Shown piece after piece: positions 42,164 to 50,776 of a stretch of 64,000 nt of DNA; position 1 is the first letter of the stretch; every line of letters starts with the position of its first letter. The DNA is from Bradyrhizobium sp. Ai1a-2 (GTDB lineage Bacteria > Pseudomonadota > Alphaproteobacteria > Rhizobiales > Xanthobacteraceae). The position numbers and the translations under genes are program-made. The notes under the pieces were generated by a model. It was not told where the DNA came from. It searched no databases and saw only the letters and a list, made by a program, of their open reading frames with translations. Where the stretch lies: NCBI RefSeq assembly GCF_000426245.1, contig NZ_AUEZ01000026.1, positions 1-64,000 on the forward strand, in the 5' to 3' direction.

Positions 42164-44968
42164 ATGGATAGTGTCGTGGCCGAACCCCGCCCGGAAGTGG
42201 ATGACCGTTTCGATACCGCGCGGATCACCGCCGCGGTCGACGCACTCACCGAGAAACACGCGGGACGCGAGGACCAATTCCGCTCGGCCATGGCGCAACT
42301 GCTCAAGGCGGAACTGATCGCGGCACGCGCCACGGCGCAGGCCTTGCTGCTCAAGGACCGCCACGGCCGGCGCTGCGCGGAGCGGCTCTGCTTCGTGCAG
42401 GACGAGATCATCCGCATCCTTTATGCGGCGGCGACCAAGCATCTCTATCATTCGCCGATCCCCTCCGGCGAGGAGCGCATGGCGGTCGTCGCCACCGGCG
42501 GTTACGGCCGCGGCCTGATGGCGCCGGAGTCCGACATCGATCTGTTGTTCATCCTGCCCTACAAGCAAACCGCCTGGGGCGAGCAGGTCGCCGAAGCGAT
42601 CCTTTACTGCCTGTGGGACATGGGACTGAAGGTCGGCCACGCCACGCGCTCGGTCGATGAATCGATCCGCCAGGCGCGCGGCGACATGACGATCCGCACC
42701 GCGATCCTGGAGACGCGGTTCCTGGCCGGCGACCGGCCGCTCTATGACGAACTGGTCGACCGCTTCGACAAGGACGTCGTGCAGGGCACCGCGGCCGAAT
42801 TCGTCACCGCCAAACTGGCCGAGCGCGAGGAGCGCCACCGCCGCGTCGGACAGTCGCGTTATCTGGTCGAGCCCAATGTCAAGGACGGCAAGGGCGGTCT
42901 GCGCGACCTGCACACGCTGTTCTGGATCGCAAAATACGTCTACCGCGTGCGCGAGACCGACGAGCTGTTGGAACGCGGCGTATTCGACGCGCAGGAGTAC
43001 CGCACCTTCCGCCGCTGCGCCGACTTCCTGTGGTCGGTGCGCTGCAACATCCATTTCGTCGCCGGCCGCGCCGAGGAGCGGCTGTCCTTCGATGTCCAGC
43101 GTGAGATCGCGATCAGGCTCGGCTACACCTCGCATCCCGGCATGCAGGACGTCGAGCGCTTCATGAAGCACTACTTCCTGATCGCCAAGGACGTCGGCGA
43201 CCTCACGGCGATCCTGTGCGCCAAGCTGGAAGAGGAGCAGAAGAAGCCGGCGCCGGTGCTGAGCCGCATGGTGGCCCGTCTGCGTCCGGGCGGCACCAAG
43301 CGGCGCGTGTCCGAGAGCGACGACTTCATCGTCGACAACAATCGTATCAACCTGGCCGCGCCCGACGTCTTCAAGCACGATCCGGTCAATCTGATCCGGA
43401 TCTTCCGCCTGGCGCAGAAGAACAACCTCGCCTTCCATCCCGACGCGATGCGCACGGTGACACGCTCGCTGAAGCTCGTGAACACGCAGCTTCGCGAAAA
43501 CACGGAAGCCAACCGGCTGTTCATGGAGATCCTGACGTCGGACAACGCCGAGATCGTGCTGCGGCGGATGAACGAGACCGGTGTGCTCGGTCACTTCATT
43601 CGCGCCTTCGGCAAGATCGTGTCGATGATGCAATTCAACATGTACCACCACTACACGGTGGACGAGCATCTGATCCGCTGCATCGGCTTCCTGCAGGAGA
43701 TCGAGCGCGGCGGCAATGACGAGTTCATCGTCGCCAGCGACCTGTTCCGCAAGATCCGCCCCGAGCATCGTCCCGTGCTCTATATCGCGACCCTGCTGCA
43801 CGATATCGCCAAGGGCCGCCCCGAGGATCATTCGATCGCCGGCGCGAAGGTGGCGCGGCGGCTATGCCCGCGGCTCGGCTTCAGCAATGCCGACACCGAA
43901 CTCGTGGCATGGCTGATCGAGGAGCATCTGACGATGTCGACGGTCGCGCAGTCGCGCGATCTGTCCGACCGCAAGACCATCGAGAATTTCGCCGCCGTCG
44001 TGCAATCGGTCGAGCAGATGAAACTGCTGACGATCCTCACCACCGCCGACATCCGCGGCGTCGGCCCCGGCGTGTGGAATGGCTGGAAGGCGCAGCTCCT
44101 GCGCACACTCTATTACGAGACCGAACCGGTCCTGACCGGCGGCTTCTCCGAGGTGAACCGAGCCCGCCGCATCGCGGTGGCGCAGGCCGAATTCCGTGCC
44201 GCCTTCACCGAATGGCCGGAAGTGGAGCTCAACGCCTATATCGAACGGCATTATCCAGCGTATTGGCTCAAGGTCGAACTGCCGCGCAAGATCCGCCAGG
44301 CGCGCTTCATCCGCGCCAGCGAGCAGGCCGGGCATAAGCTTGCGATCAATGTCGGGTTCGACGAGGCGCGCGGCGTCACCGAACTGACGATCCTGGCCAC
44401 CGACCATCCCTGGCTATTGTCGATCATCGCCGGCGCCTGCGCTTCAGCGGGCGCCAATATCGTCGACGCCCAGATCTACACCACGACCGACGGCCGCGCG
44501 CTCGACACCATCGCGATCTCCCGGGAATACGACCGCGACGAGGATGAGGGCCGGCGCGCCACCCGGATCGGCGAAATGATCGAGGATGTGCTGGAAGGCA
44601 AATTGCGCCTGCCCGAGGCGATGGCGCGGCGCGCCGTTCATCGCAGCAGCGGCAACAAGGTGAAGGCGTTCACCGTCGAGCCGGAGGTCACGATCAACAA
44701 CCAATGGTCGGACCGCTACACTGTCATCGAGGTGTCTGGCCTCGACCGGCCCGGCCTGTTGTATCAGCTCACCACCGCTATCTCGAAGCTCAACCTCAAT
44801 ATCGCCTCCGCCCATGTCGCGACCTTCGGCGAGCGTGCCCGCGACGTGTTCTACGTCACCGACCTCCTCGGCGCGCAGATCACTGCGCCGACCCGGCAGG
44901 CTGCGATCAAGAGCGCTCTGCTGCACCTGCTCGCCGATGAGAATGCGGCCGCCCAGCCGGCGGCATAG
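42164..44968 (+). CDS. glnD: PII uridylyltransferase/uridylyl-removing enzyme
   Basis: The 934-residue protein senses glutamine and modifies PII to control nitrogen assimilation. Its nucleotidyltransferase site is in GGYGRGLMAPESDIDLLF, the HD hydrolase motif in LHDIAKGRPEDHS, and two C-terminal ACT domains follow, with LDRPGLLYQLTTAISKLNLN in the second. The length matches full-length GlnD. The ATG at 42164 is close to the upstream intergenic region shared with ssuA. It is a single gene. Confidence 0.95.
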   Translation: MDSVVAEPRPEVDDRFDTARITAAVDALTEKHAGREDQFRSAMAQLLKAELIAARATAQALLLKDRHGRRCAERLCFVQDEIIRILYAAATKHLYHSPIPSGEERMAVVATGGYGRGLMAPESDIDLLFILPYKQTAWGEQVAEAILYCLWDMGLKVGHATRSVDESIRQARGDMTIRTAILETRFLAGDRPLYDELVDRFDKDVVQGTAAEFVTAKLAEREERHRRVGQSRYLVEPNVKDGKGGLRDLHTLFWIAKYVYRVRETDELLERGVFDAQEYRTFRRCADFLWSVRCNIHFVAGRAEERLSFDVQREIAIRLGYTSHPGMQDVERFMKHYFLIAKDVGDLTAILCAKLEEEQKKPAPVLSRMVARLRPGGTKRRVSESDDFIVDNNRINLAAPDVFKHDPVNLIRIFRLAQKNNLAFHPDAMRTVTRSLKLVNTQLRENTEANRLFMEILTSDNAEIVLRRMNETGVLGHFIRAFGKIVSMMQFNMYHHYTVDEHLIRCIGFLQEIERGGNDEFIVASDLFRKIRPEHRPVLYIATLLHDIAKGRPEDHSIAGAKVARRLCPRLGFSNADTELVAWLIEEHLTMSTVAQSRDLSDRKTIENFAAVVQSVEQMKLLTILTTADIRGVGPGVWNGWKAQLLRTLYYETEPVLTGGFSEVNRARRIAVAQAEFRAAFTEWPEVELNAYIERHYPAYWLKVELPRKIRQARFIRASEQAGHKLAINVGFDEARGVTELTILATDHPWLLSIIAGACASAGANIVDAQIYTTTDGRALDTIAISREYDRDEDEGRRATRIGEMIEDVLEGKLRLPEAMARRAVHRSSGNKVKAFTVEPEVTINNQWSDRYTVIEVSGLDRPGLLYQLTTAISKLNLNIASAHVATFGERARDVFYVTDLLGAQITAPTRQAAIKSALLHLLADENAAAQPAA

Positions 44969-45044
44969 TTTCGGGCCTGGAAGTAGGGGTTTGGGTGACT
45001 TTCCGGGACGAAACGGGGTTGCCGCACGGGACCCCCTGCCTTAC

Positions 45045-45119
45045 CTAGAGCCTTCGTGAGCTAGGCTCTGAACTTTTGTCTTGGGCGTTTTCTCGACGCG
45101 AACCGCTCGAAAACGCTAT
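45045..45119. repeat. Dispersed palindromic repeat, family B, upstream of obgE
   Basis: A hairpin AGAGCCT/AGGCTCT (45047-45069) is followed by GGGCGTTTTCTCGACGCGAA and CCGCTCGAAAACGCT. It ends nine bases before the obgE ATG (45129), leaving little room for a separate promoter. Confidence 0.72.
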
Positions 45120-45128
45120 GGTAGATTT

Positions 45129-46184
45129 ATGAAATTCCTCGATGAAGCAAAGGTCTATATCCGTTCCGGCGACGGCGGTAACGGCTGCGTCGCGTTCCGG
45201 CGCGAGAAGTTCATCGAGTTCGGCGGCCCCTCCGGCGGCAATGGCGGGCGTGGCGGCGACGTCATCATCGAGGCGGTCGACGGGCTGAACACGCTGATCG
45301 ACTACCGCTACCAGCAGCATTTCAAGGCCCAAAAGGGCACCAATGGCATGGGCAAGGACCGCCACGGCGCCAACGGCAAGCCGATCGTGCTGAAGGTGCC
45401 GGTGGGAACCCAGGTGTTCGACGAGGACCGCGAAACGCTGATCCACGATTTCACCAAGCTCGGTGAGAAATTCGTGCTGGCCGAAGGTGGCAATGGCGGT
45501 TTCGGCAATGCGCACTTCAAGTCGTCCACCAACCGCGCCCCCCGCAATGCCAATCCCGGCCTGCCGGGCGATGAACGCTGGATCTGGCTCCGCCTGAAAC
45601 TGATCGCCGATGCGGGCCTGGTCGGACTGCCGAACGCCGGCAAATCGACCTTCCTGTCCGTGGTCAGCGCCGCCAAGCCGAAGATCGCGGACTATCCCTT
45701 CACCACACTGCACCCGCAGCTCGGCGTCGTGAGCGCGCAGGGCCGCGAATTCGTGCTCGCCGACATCCCCGGGCTGATCGAGGGCGCGCACGAGGGCGCC
45801 GGCCTCGGTGACCGCTTTTTGGGCCATGTCGAGCGCTGCCGCGTGCTGTTGCACCTGATCGACGCCACCTGCGAACATGCGGGCAAGGCCTACAAGACGG
45901 TGCGTACCGAACTCGAGGCCTATGAGGGCCACCTTGCCGAGAAGATCGAGATCGTCGCACTGAACAAGATCGACGCAGTCTCCCCGGACGAATTGAAGAA
46001 GCAGAGGGACCGCCTGAAACGGGCGGCGAAGAAGACGCCGCTGCTGGTCTCCGCCGCCACCGGCGAGGGCATCCCGGAAGCGCTGCAGGCGCTGGTCGAG
46101 GTGATCGGCGAAGCGCCGGTGTCGGCCAAGGCCAAGAGTGGCGCTGATGCCGAACCCTGGGCGCAGCCGACGCCGCAGGGCTGA
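45129..46184 (+). CDS. obgE: GTPase Obg
   Basis: The 351-residue essential GTPase binds the large ribosomal subunit. The glycine-rich Obg domain (residues 1 to about 158, e.g. GGPSGGNGGRGGDVIIEAVD) precedes the G domain, with G1 GLPNAGKSTFLS, G3 DIPGLIEGAHEGAG, G4 NKID and G5 SAATGEG. The C-terminus is short, as in alphaproteobacteria. The ATG at 45129 (MKFLDEAKVY) is chosen over the upstream frame within a repeat. It precedes proB in the order obgE-proB. Confidence 0.97.
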   Translation: MKFLDEAKVYIRSGDGGNGCVAFRREKFIEFGGPSGGNGGRGGDVIIEAVDGLNTLIDYRYQQHFKAQKGTNGMGKDRHGANGKPIVLKVPVGTQVFDEDRETLIHDFTKLGEKFVLAEGGNGGFGNAHFKSSTNRAPRNANPGLPGDERWIWLRLKLIADAGLVGLPNAGKSTFLSVVSAAKPKIADYPFTTLHPQLGVVSAQGREFVLADIPGLIEGAHEGAGLGDRFLGHVERCRVLLHLIDATCEHAGKAYKTVRTELEAYEGHLAEKIEIVALNKIDAVSPDELKKQRDRLKRAAKKTPLLVSAATGEGIPEALQALVEVIGEAPVSAKAKSGADAEPWAQPTPQG

Positions 46185-46307
46185 TTTCAGGGCCTGTTCG
46201 GCCCGCAGGGTTGATGTTCCCTTAACGCTCTTTCCCGTGCGCCACTTCCAAAGTAAGGGGGTGATGCGTATTGCTTCGCAACCGACGCTCCACTGCTGAC
46301 CGATCCC

Positions 46308-47450
46308 ATGAAACGCCCCGCGCTCAACCGTTTTCGCCGCATCGTCGTCAAGGTCGGCTCGTCGCTGCTGATCGATTCCGAGGCTGGCGAGGTCAAGGCG
46401 TCATGGCTGTCGGCGCTGGTCGCCGATATCGCCAAGCTGCACGGAGAAGGCCGCGAGGTTCTGATCGTCTCCTCCGGCTCGATCGCGCTCGGGCGCAGCC
46501 GCCTGAGGCTGCCGCGTGGGCCGCTCAAGCTCGAGGAGAGCCAGGGTGCGGCCGCCGTTGGCCAGATCGCGCTGGCACGGATCTGGTCCGAAGTGCTTGG
46601 CGATCACGGGATCCGCGCCGGGCAGATCCTGGTCACGCTGCAGGATACCGAGGAGCGCCGCCGTTATCTGAATGCCCGCTCGACCATCGCAAAGCTCCTG
46701 GAATGGCGCGCGGTGCCTGTGATCAACGAGAATGACACGGTGGCCACCAACGAGATCCGCTATGGCGACAACGACCGGCTCGCTGCCCGCGTCGCCACGA
46801 TGGCGAGCGCGGATCTCCTGGTCCTGCTGTCGGACATCGACGGCCTCTATGACGCGCCGCCGGCCAGCAATCCGGACGCAAAATTGATCCCAGTCGTGGA
46901 AAGCATCAGCGCGGAGATCGAGGCGATGGCGGGCGAAGCCGGGTCCGAGCTATCGCGCGGCGGGATGCGCACCAAGATCGAGGCGGCGAAGATCGCGACC
47001 ACCGGCGGCACGCATATGCTGATCGCCTCGGGCAAGATCGAGCATCCGCTGCAGGCGATCGCGGACGGCGGGCGCTGCACCTGGTTCCTGACGCCGGCCA
47101 ATCCGATCACCGCGCGCAAGCGCTGGATCGCGGGCTCGCTGGAACCGAAGGGCACGCTGACCATCGACGCCGGCGCGGTGGCTGCCCTGCGGGCCGGAAA
47201 AAGCCTGTTGCCGGCCGGCGTGATCCGGATCGACGGCCAGTTCGCCCGCGGCGACGCAGTGATCGTCCGCGGCCCCGACACCCATGAGATCGGCCGGGGC
47301 CTCGTCGCCTACGACGCCGAGGAAGCCGACAAGATCAAGGGCCGCTCCTCCCCGGACGTAATGGCCATCCTCGGCATCAGTGGCCGGGCCGAGATGATCC
47401 ACCGGGACGATTTGGTGGTGGGTGGACCAAGGATCGCCGATCCGGCCTGA
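46308..47450 (+). CDS. proB: Glutamate 5-kinase
   Basis: The 380-residue enzyme phosphorylates glutamate in the first step of proline synthesis. The amino-acid kinase domain shows VVKVGSSLLID, VINENDTVATNEIRYGDND and LVLLSDIDGLYD; the C-terminal PUA domain (about 285-365) is present. Its partner proA starts about 750 bases further on, separated by a minus-strand toxin-antitoxin locus. The two proline genes would otherwise be a compact operon. Confidence 0.96.
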   Translation: MKRPALNRFRRIVVKVGSSLLIDSEAGEVKASWLSALVADIAKLHGEGREVLIVSSGSIALGRSRLRLPRGPLKLEESQGAAAVGQIALARIWSEVLGDHGIRAGQILVTLQDTEERRRYLNARSTIAKLLEWRAVPVINENDTVATNEIRYGDNDRLAARVATMASADLLVLLSDIDGLYDAPPASNPDAKLIPVVESISAEIEAMAGEAGSELSRGGMRTKIEAAKIATTGGTHMLIASGKIEHPLQAIADGGRCTWFLTPANPITARKRWIAGSLEPKGTLTIDAGAVAALRAGKSLLPAGVIRIDGQFARGDAVIVRGPDTHEIGRGLVAYDAEEADKIKGRSSPDVMAILGISGRAEMIHRDDLVVGGPRIADPA

Positions 47451-47453
47451 TCT

Positions 47454-47758
47454 CTATTGCATGTCGTCTGCGTCGATATCTCGCCGGGCGTGCATCACGC
47501 GAACAACCTCGATGCCGTCGGGTACCGGCACATAGAAGATCAGGTAGTTACCGACAGGGAAGCTGCGCAGCTTAGGCGCCAGGTCCTCCCGCGCGCGGCC
47601 TGCCCGCGGCATCTCCGCCAGCTTGTCAAATACAGCTTCAATGCGGTCGAGCAGCGCGTCGGCGGCCGAATGTTATCTTCGGCGACAAATTCCCAGATTG
47701 CGGTCACGTCAACCTCGGCCTGAGGGCTTTTGCGCGCCCTATTATTGTTATTGGCCAC
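47454..47758 (-). pseudogene. parE: ParE-type toxin gene with a one-base frameshift
   Basis: Two frames joined give a ParE-like protein of about 101 residues. Frame 1 runs from a GTG at 47758 for 30 codons and includes AEVDVTAIWEFVAEDNI. The second frame (70 codons, from 47666 to the TAG at 47454-47456) includes ADALLDRIEAVFDKLAEMPR and YLIFYVPVPDGIEVVRVMHA. One base is missing near 47667-47668. An intact gene would need 306 bases, but 305 are present. The GTG overlaps the antitoxin stop region by about 11 bases, as in type II pairs. ParE toxins poison DNA gyrase; this one is presumably non-functional unless the indel is a sequencing error. Confidence 0.8.
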
Positions 47759-48017
47759 GCTTAGCAGCCAACCGCTTTCGTCCCTCGGCCTTTATCCGCG
47801 CGAACATGTCACCAACTTCCTCTGCCGGACCGCTATCAAAGCCTTTCTGGATCTCGGCGCGCAGCGCTTCGAGCTTGGCCTTGCGGCGCTCTTCGCGCTC
47901 TTCGATCAGGCGCAGCCCGTCGCGCAAGACCTCGCTCGCCGTCGAATAGCGGCCGCTTTCGATCAGGCCTTGGATCATGTCCTCGAAATGCTTGCCGATG
48001 CTGTAGCTGGTGGCCAT
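47748..48017 (-). CDS. parD: ParD-family antitoxin
   Basis: The 89-residue protein has a ribbon-helix-helix N-terminus (MATSYSIGKHFEDMIQGLIE, then SGRYSTASEVLRDGLRLIEE) and a charged C-terminal tail that would wrap the toxin. It matches ParD/CC2985-type antitoxins. Such antitoxins also repress their own promoter through the RHH domain, and palindromic sites lie just upstream (48026-48060). It overlaps the broken toxin gene downstream. The pair is inverted relative to proB and proA and lies between them. Confidence 0.9.
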   Translation of the reverse strand: MATSYSIGKHFEDMIQGLIESGRYSTASEVLRDGLRLIEEREERRKAKLEALRAEIQKGFDSGPAEEVGDMFARIKAEGRKRLAAKRGQ

Positions 48018-48025
48018 GGTCGTAC

Positions 48026-48060
48026 GTGGATATCAATAAATGATATCTAATGATATCCAC
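48026..48060. promoter_or_regulatory. parD operator: palindrome with three TGATATC/GATATCA units
   Basis: GTGGATATCA (48026-48035) and TGATATCCAC (48051-48060) are perfect 10-base arms. A third TGATATC lies between them at 48041-48047. The array ends nine bases before the parD ATG, so ParD binding would block transcription. The arrangement suits an RHH repressor. Confidence 0.7.
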
Positions 48061-48200
48061 GGCAGAGGCAAGATACCGTCCGCCAAGCTCGACCATAGGC
48101 CGACGTTAGGACTCGCCCGCCAGCCATGCCGGTTCCTTGCCTCGCCAAGGGCCCGATTTCCGTGCTAGACCATGGCCTTAACTGAACGCTGGGACGCTCC

Positions 48201-49493
48201 ATGACTGCGCCGCTGAAGGCGATCGACGGGAACGCCGATCTGCCGACCCTGATGAATGAACTCGCGACACAAGCGCGTGCGGCTGCGCGCGTGCTGGCGC
48301 TTGCGCCGCCCGAGCAGAAGAATCGCGCGCTTACGGCGATTGAGCGCGCCATCCGGGAGAACGCGCCGGCCATCCTTGCCGCCAATACCGAGGATGTCGC
48401 CGAGGCGCGTGCGAGCGGCGCGACATCGGCGTTCGTCGACCGCTTGACGCTGACACAGGCGCGCATCGATGCGATGGCCGACGGCGTCGCCACCGTGCGC
48501 GACATTCCCGATCCGGTCGGCGCCGTCACCGACAGGTGGCAGCGTCCGAACGGCATGACCATAGAACGCGTCCGCGTGCCGCTGGGCGTCATCGGCGTGA
48601 TCTTCGAGAGCCGCCCCAATGTCGCGGCCGACGCCGGCGTGCTGTGCCTGAAATCGGGCAACGCCGTGATCCTGCGCGGCGGCTCCGACAGTTTCCGTTC
48701 CTGCCGCGCGATCCATGACTGCCTGGTGCAGGGCCTGCGCGAGGCGGGCCTGCCGGAGGCCGCGATCACGCTGGTGCCGACCCGCGACCGCGCCGCGGTC
48801 GGGCTATTGCTCACCGGCTTGAACGGCGGCGTTGACGTGATCGTGCCGCGCGGCGGCAAGAGCCTGGTCGCGCGCGTGGAAGCGGAAGCACGCGTGCCGG
48901 TGTTCGCCCATCTCGAGGGCGTCAACCACGTCTATGTCGACCGCGCCGCCAATCTCGAGATGGCGAAGTCGATCGTGCTGAACGCCAAGATGCGGCGTCC
49001 CGGCGTCTGCGGCGCGGCCGAGACACTGCTGGTCGACCGCGCCGGCGCGCCTACGAGCTTGAAGCCGCTGGTCGAGATGCTGATCGATGCCGGCTGCGAG
49101 GTGCGCGGCGACGACGCCGTGCAGCGCGCCGATGCCCGCGTGAAGCCGGCATCCGAAGAAGACTGGGACACCGAATATGAGGCTGCGATCATCGCGGCCC
49201 GCATCGTCGAGGGCGTGGATGAAGCGATCGCGCATATCCAACAGCACGGCTCCCGGCATACCGACGCGATCGTGACTGAGGATACGGCGGTTGCGGAGAA
49301 ATTCCTCAACGAGGTCGACTCCGCGATCGTGCTCCACAACGCCTCGACCCAATTCGCCGACGGCGGCGAGTTCGGCTTCGGGGCGGAGATCGGAATTGCC
49401 ACCGGCAAATTCCACGCCCGCGGGCCGGTCGGCGCCGAGCAACTGACAAGCTTCAAATATCGCATCCACGGCAGCGGACAGACGCGGCCGTGA
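48201..49493 (+). CDS. proA: Gamma-glutamyl phosphate reductase
   Basis: The 430-residue enzyme reduces gamma-glutamyl phosphate to the semialdehyde with NADPH for proline synthesis. The ALDH-fold catalytic Cys is in RRPGVCGAAETLLVDR, and LGVIGVIFESRPNVAADAG and SGNAVILRGGSDSFRSCRAI are characteristic. The ATG at 48201 is well placed after the divergent parD promoter. It is followed 10 bases later by nadD, consistent with a proA-nadD transcript. Confidence 0.96.
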   Translation: MTAPLKAIDGNADLPTLMNELATQARAAARVLALAPPEQKNRALTAIERAIRENAPAILAANTEDVAEARASGATSAFVDRLTLTQARIDAMADGVATVRDIPDPVGAVTDRWQRPNGMTIERVRVPLGVIGVIFESRPNVAADAGVLCLKSGNAVILRGGSDSFRSCRAIHDCLVQGLREAGLPEAAITLVPTRDRAAVGLLLTGLNGGVDVIVPRGGKSLVARVEAEARVPVFAHLEGVNHVYVDRAANLEMAKSIVLNAKMRRPGVCGAAETLLVDRAGAPTSLKPLVEMLIDAGCEVRGDDAVQRADARVKPASEEDWDTEYEAAIIAARIVEGVDEAIAHIQQHGSRHTDAIVTEDTAVAEKFLNEVDSAIVLHNASTQFADGGEFGFGAEIGIATGKFHARGPVGAEQLTSFKYRIHGSGQTRP

Positions 49494-49503
49494 ACCCAAA
49501 CTC

Positions 49504-50154
49504 GTGATCCCGTTGAAGCCAGCCCAGATCGCGTCGCCATCCGTCGCGCAGGCGCTTCCGTTTTACACCAACGGAATGCGCATCGGCCTGCTCGGCGGCT
49601 CCTTCAATCCGCCGCATGCCGCGCATCGCGCCATCAGCCAGTTCGCGCTCAAGCGGCTGCAGCTTGATCGCATCTGGTGGCTGCTCACGCCCGGCAACCC
49701 GCTCAAGAATCACGACGGCCTGCATGCGCTCGCCGAGCGCGCTGCAGCCGCACTGAAAGTGGCCGACGATCCTCGGATCGATGTGAGCTGTCTCGAAGCT
49801 GTCATCGGCACGCGCTACACTGTCGACACGATCATCCATCTGCGGCGCCGCGTCTCCGGCGTGCATTTTGTCTGGATCATGGGCGCCGATAACCTCGCGC
49901 AGTTCCACCGTTGGAAAGACTGGCGGCGCATCGCCTCCGATGTGCCGATTGCCGTGATCGATCGTCCGCCACAAAGTTTCCGCGCGCTCGCCGCGCCCGC
50001 CGCCCAGGCGCTCGCGCGCTACCGCGTGCCCGAGAATCAGGCGACCCGGCTGGCCGATCTGCGGGCGCCGGCCTGGGTCTTTCTTACCGGGATGAAATCC
50101 AATCTGTCGTCGACCGGCCTTCGGAACCCTGATGGGAGCTGGAGGACGGTCTAG
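49504..50154 (+). CDS. nadD: Nicotinate-nucleotide adenylyltransferase
   Basis: The 216-residue enzyme transfers AMP to nicotinate mononucleotide for NAD synthesis. Its nucleotidyl-transferase motifs GLLGGSFNPPHAAH and the ISSTxLR-type SSTGLRN (close to the C-terminus) are complete. Translation may start at the GTG at 49504 or the ATG at 49576 (MRIGLLGGSF), which would be nearer the usual N-terminus. It lies between proA and rsfS in the conserved order. Confidence 0.93.
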   Translation: MIPLKPAQIASPSVAQALPFYTNGMRIGLLGGSFNPPHAAHRAISQFALKRLQLDRIWWLLTPGNPLKNHDGLHALAERAAAALKVADDPRIDVSCLEAVIGTRYTVDTIIHLRRRVSGVHFVWIMGADNLAQFHRWKDWRRIASDVPIAVIDRPPQSFRALAAPAAQALARYRVPENQATRLADLRAPAWVFLTGMKSNLSSTGLRNPDGSWRTV

Positions 50155-50299
50155 CGCATGATCGTGTGGATCATGCCAAGTAAAGTGGGGCTTACTGGAA
50201 TATTGAAACCCTTAACCCCACATGCGTAGTATAGGCGGCGGGCGCCGAGATTCGGCGTTCGCGATACAGTGAAAGGAATGGTCCCTGGCCACACCTGTA

Positions 50300-50728
50300 T
50301 TGTCCAAGTCTGTTTTACCCAAGGTAGCTAACAAGGCAGCAAAACCTGCGCGTAAAACATCGACCCAAACTGCGGCCTTGAAGGCGCAAGGCGACGCCCA
50401 CAAGACCCTGAATATGATCCTCTCCCGCCTCGACGATATGAAGGCGGAAGAAACGGTCACCATCGACCTTCGCGGCAAATCAGCATACTCCGACTACATG
50501 GTCATCACCTCGGGCCGAGCAAACCGGCACGTCGGTGCGATCGCGGAGAACGTCACGAAAGCCCTGAAGGAAAACGGCGTCGGCAAAATCCATGTCGAAG
50601 GCTTGCCCAATTGCGACTGGGTGCTGATCGATTCCGGCGATGTGATCGTGCACGTGTTCAGGCCCGAGGTACGCGAGTTCTACAATCTCGAGCGGTTGTG
50701 GACGCAAAGCCCGGTCGCGGCGGTCTAG
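50300..50728 (+). CDS. rsfS: Ribosome silencing factor RsfS
   Basis: The Iojap/RsfS family protein binds uL14 and prevents subunit joining during starvation. Core motifs are SAYSDYMVITSGRANRHVGA and WVLIDSGDVIVHVFRPEVRE. In frame, the first common start is a TTG at 50300; a CTG at 50285 sits after AAGGA, and an ATG at 50414 would give a 104-residue protein near the E. coli length. The start is therefore uncertain. It precedes rlmH, both being ribosome-related. Confidence 0.9.
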   Translation: MSKSVLPKVANKAAKPARKTSTQTAALKAQGDAHKTLNMILSRLDDMKAEETVTIDLRGKSAYSDYMVITSGRANRHVGAIAENVTKALKENGVGKIHVEGLPNCDWVLIDSGDVIVHVFRPEVREFYNLERLWTQSPVAAV

Positions 50729-50776
50729 GTCTCTGAGCCGATGCAAATCGGCCGATGCGCATGCTAACATGCGTTA

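Noticed and set aside
42149..43831. Minus-strand 560-codon frame opposite glnD
   Set aside because: It is a shadow; GlnD motifs are on the plus strand, and this frame is rich in His/Asp/Arg as shadows are.
47540..47758. An intact 72-residue protein in frame 1 of the toxin region
   Set aside because: After EDNI the sequence turns to Cys/Arg-rich text typical of a frameshift product, whereas the shifted frame gives a good ParE C-terminus.
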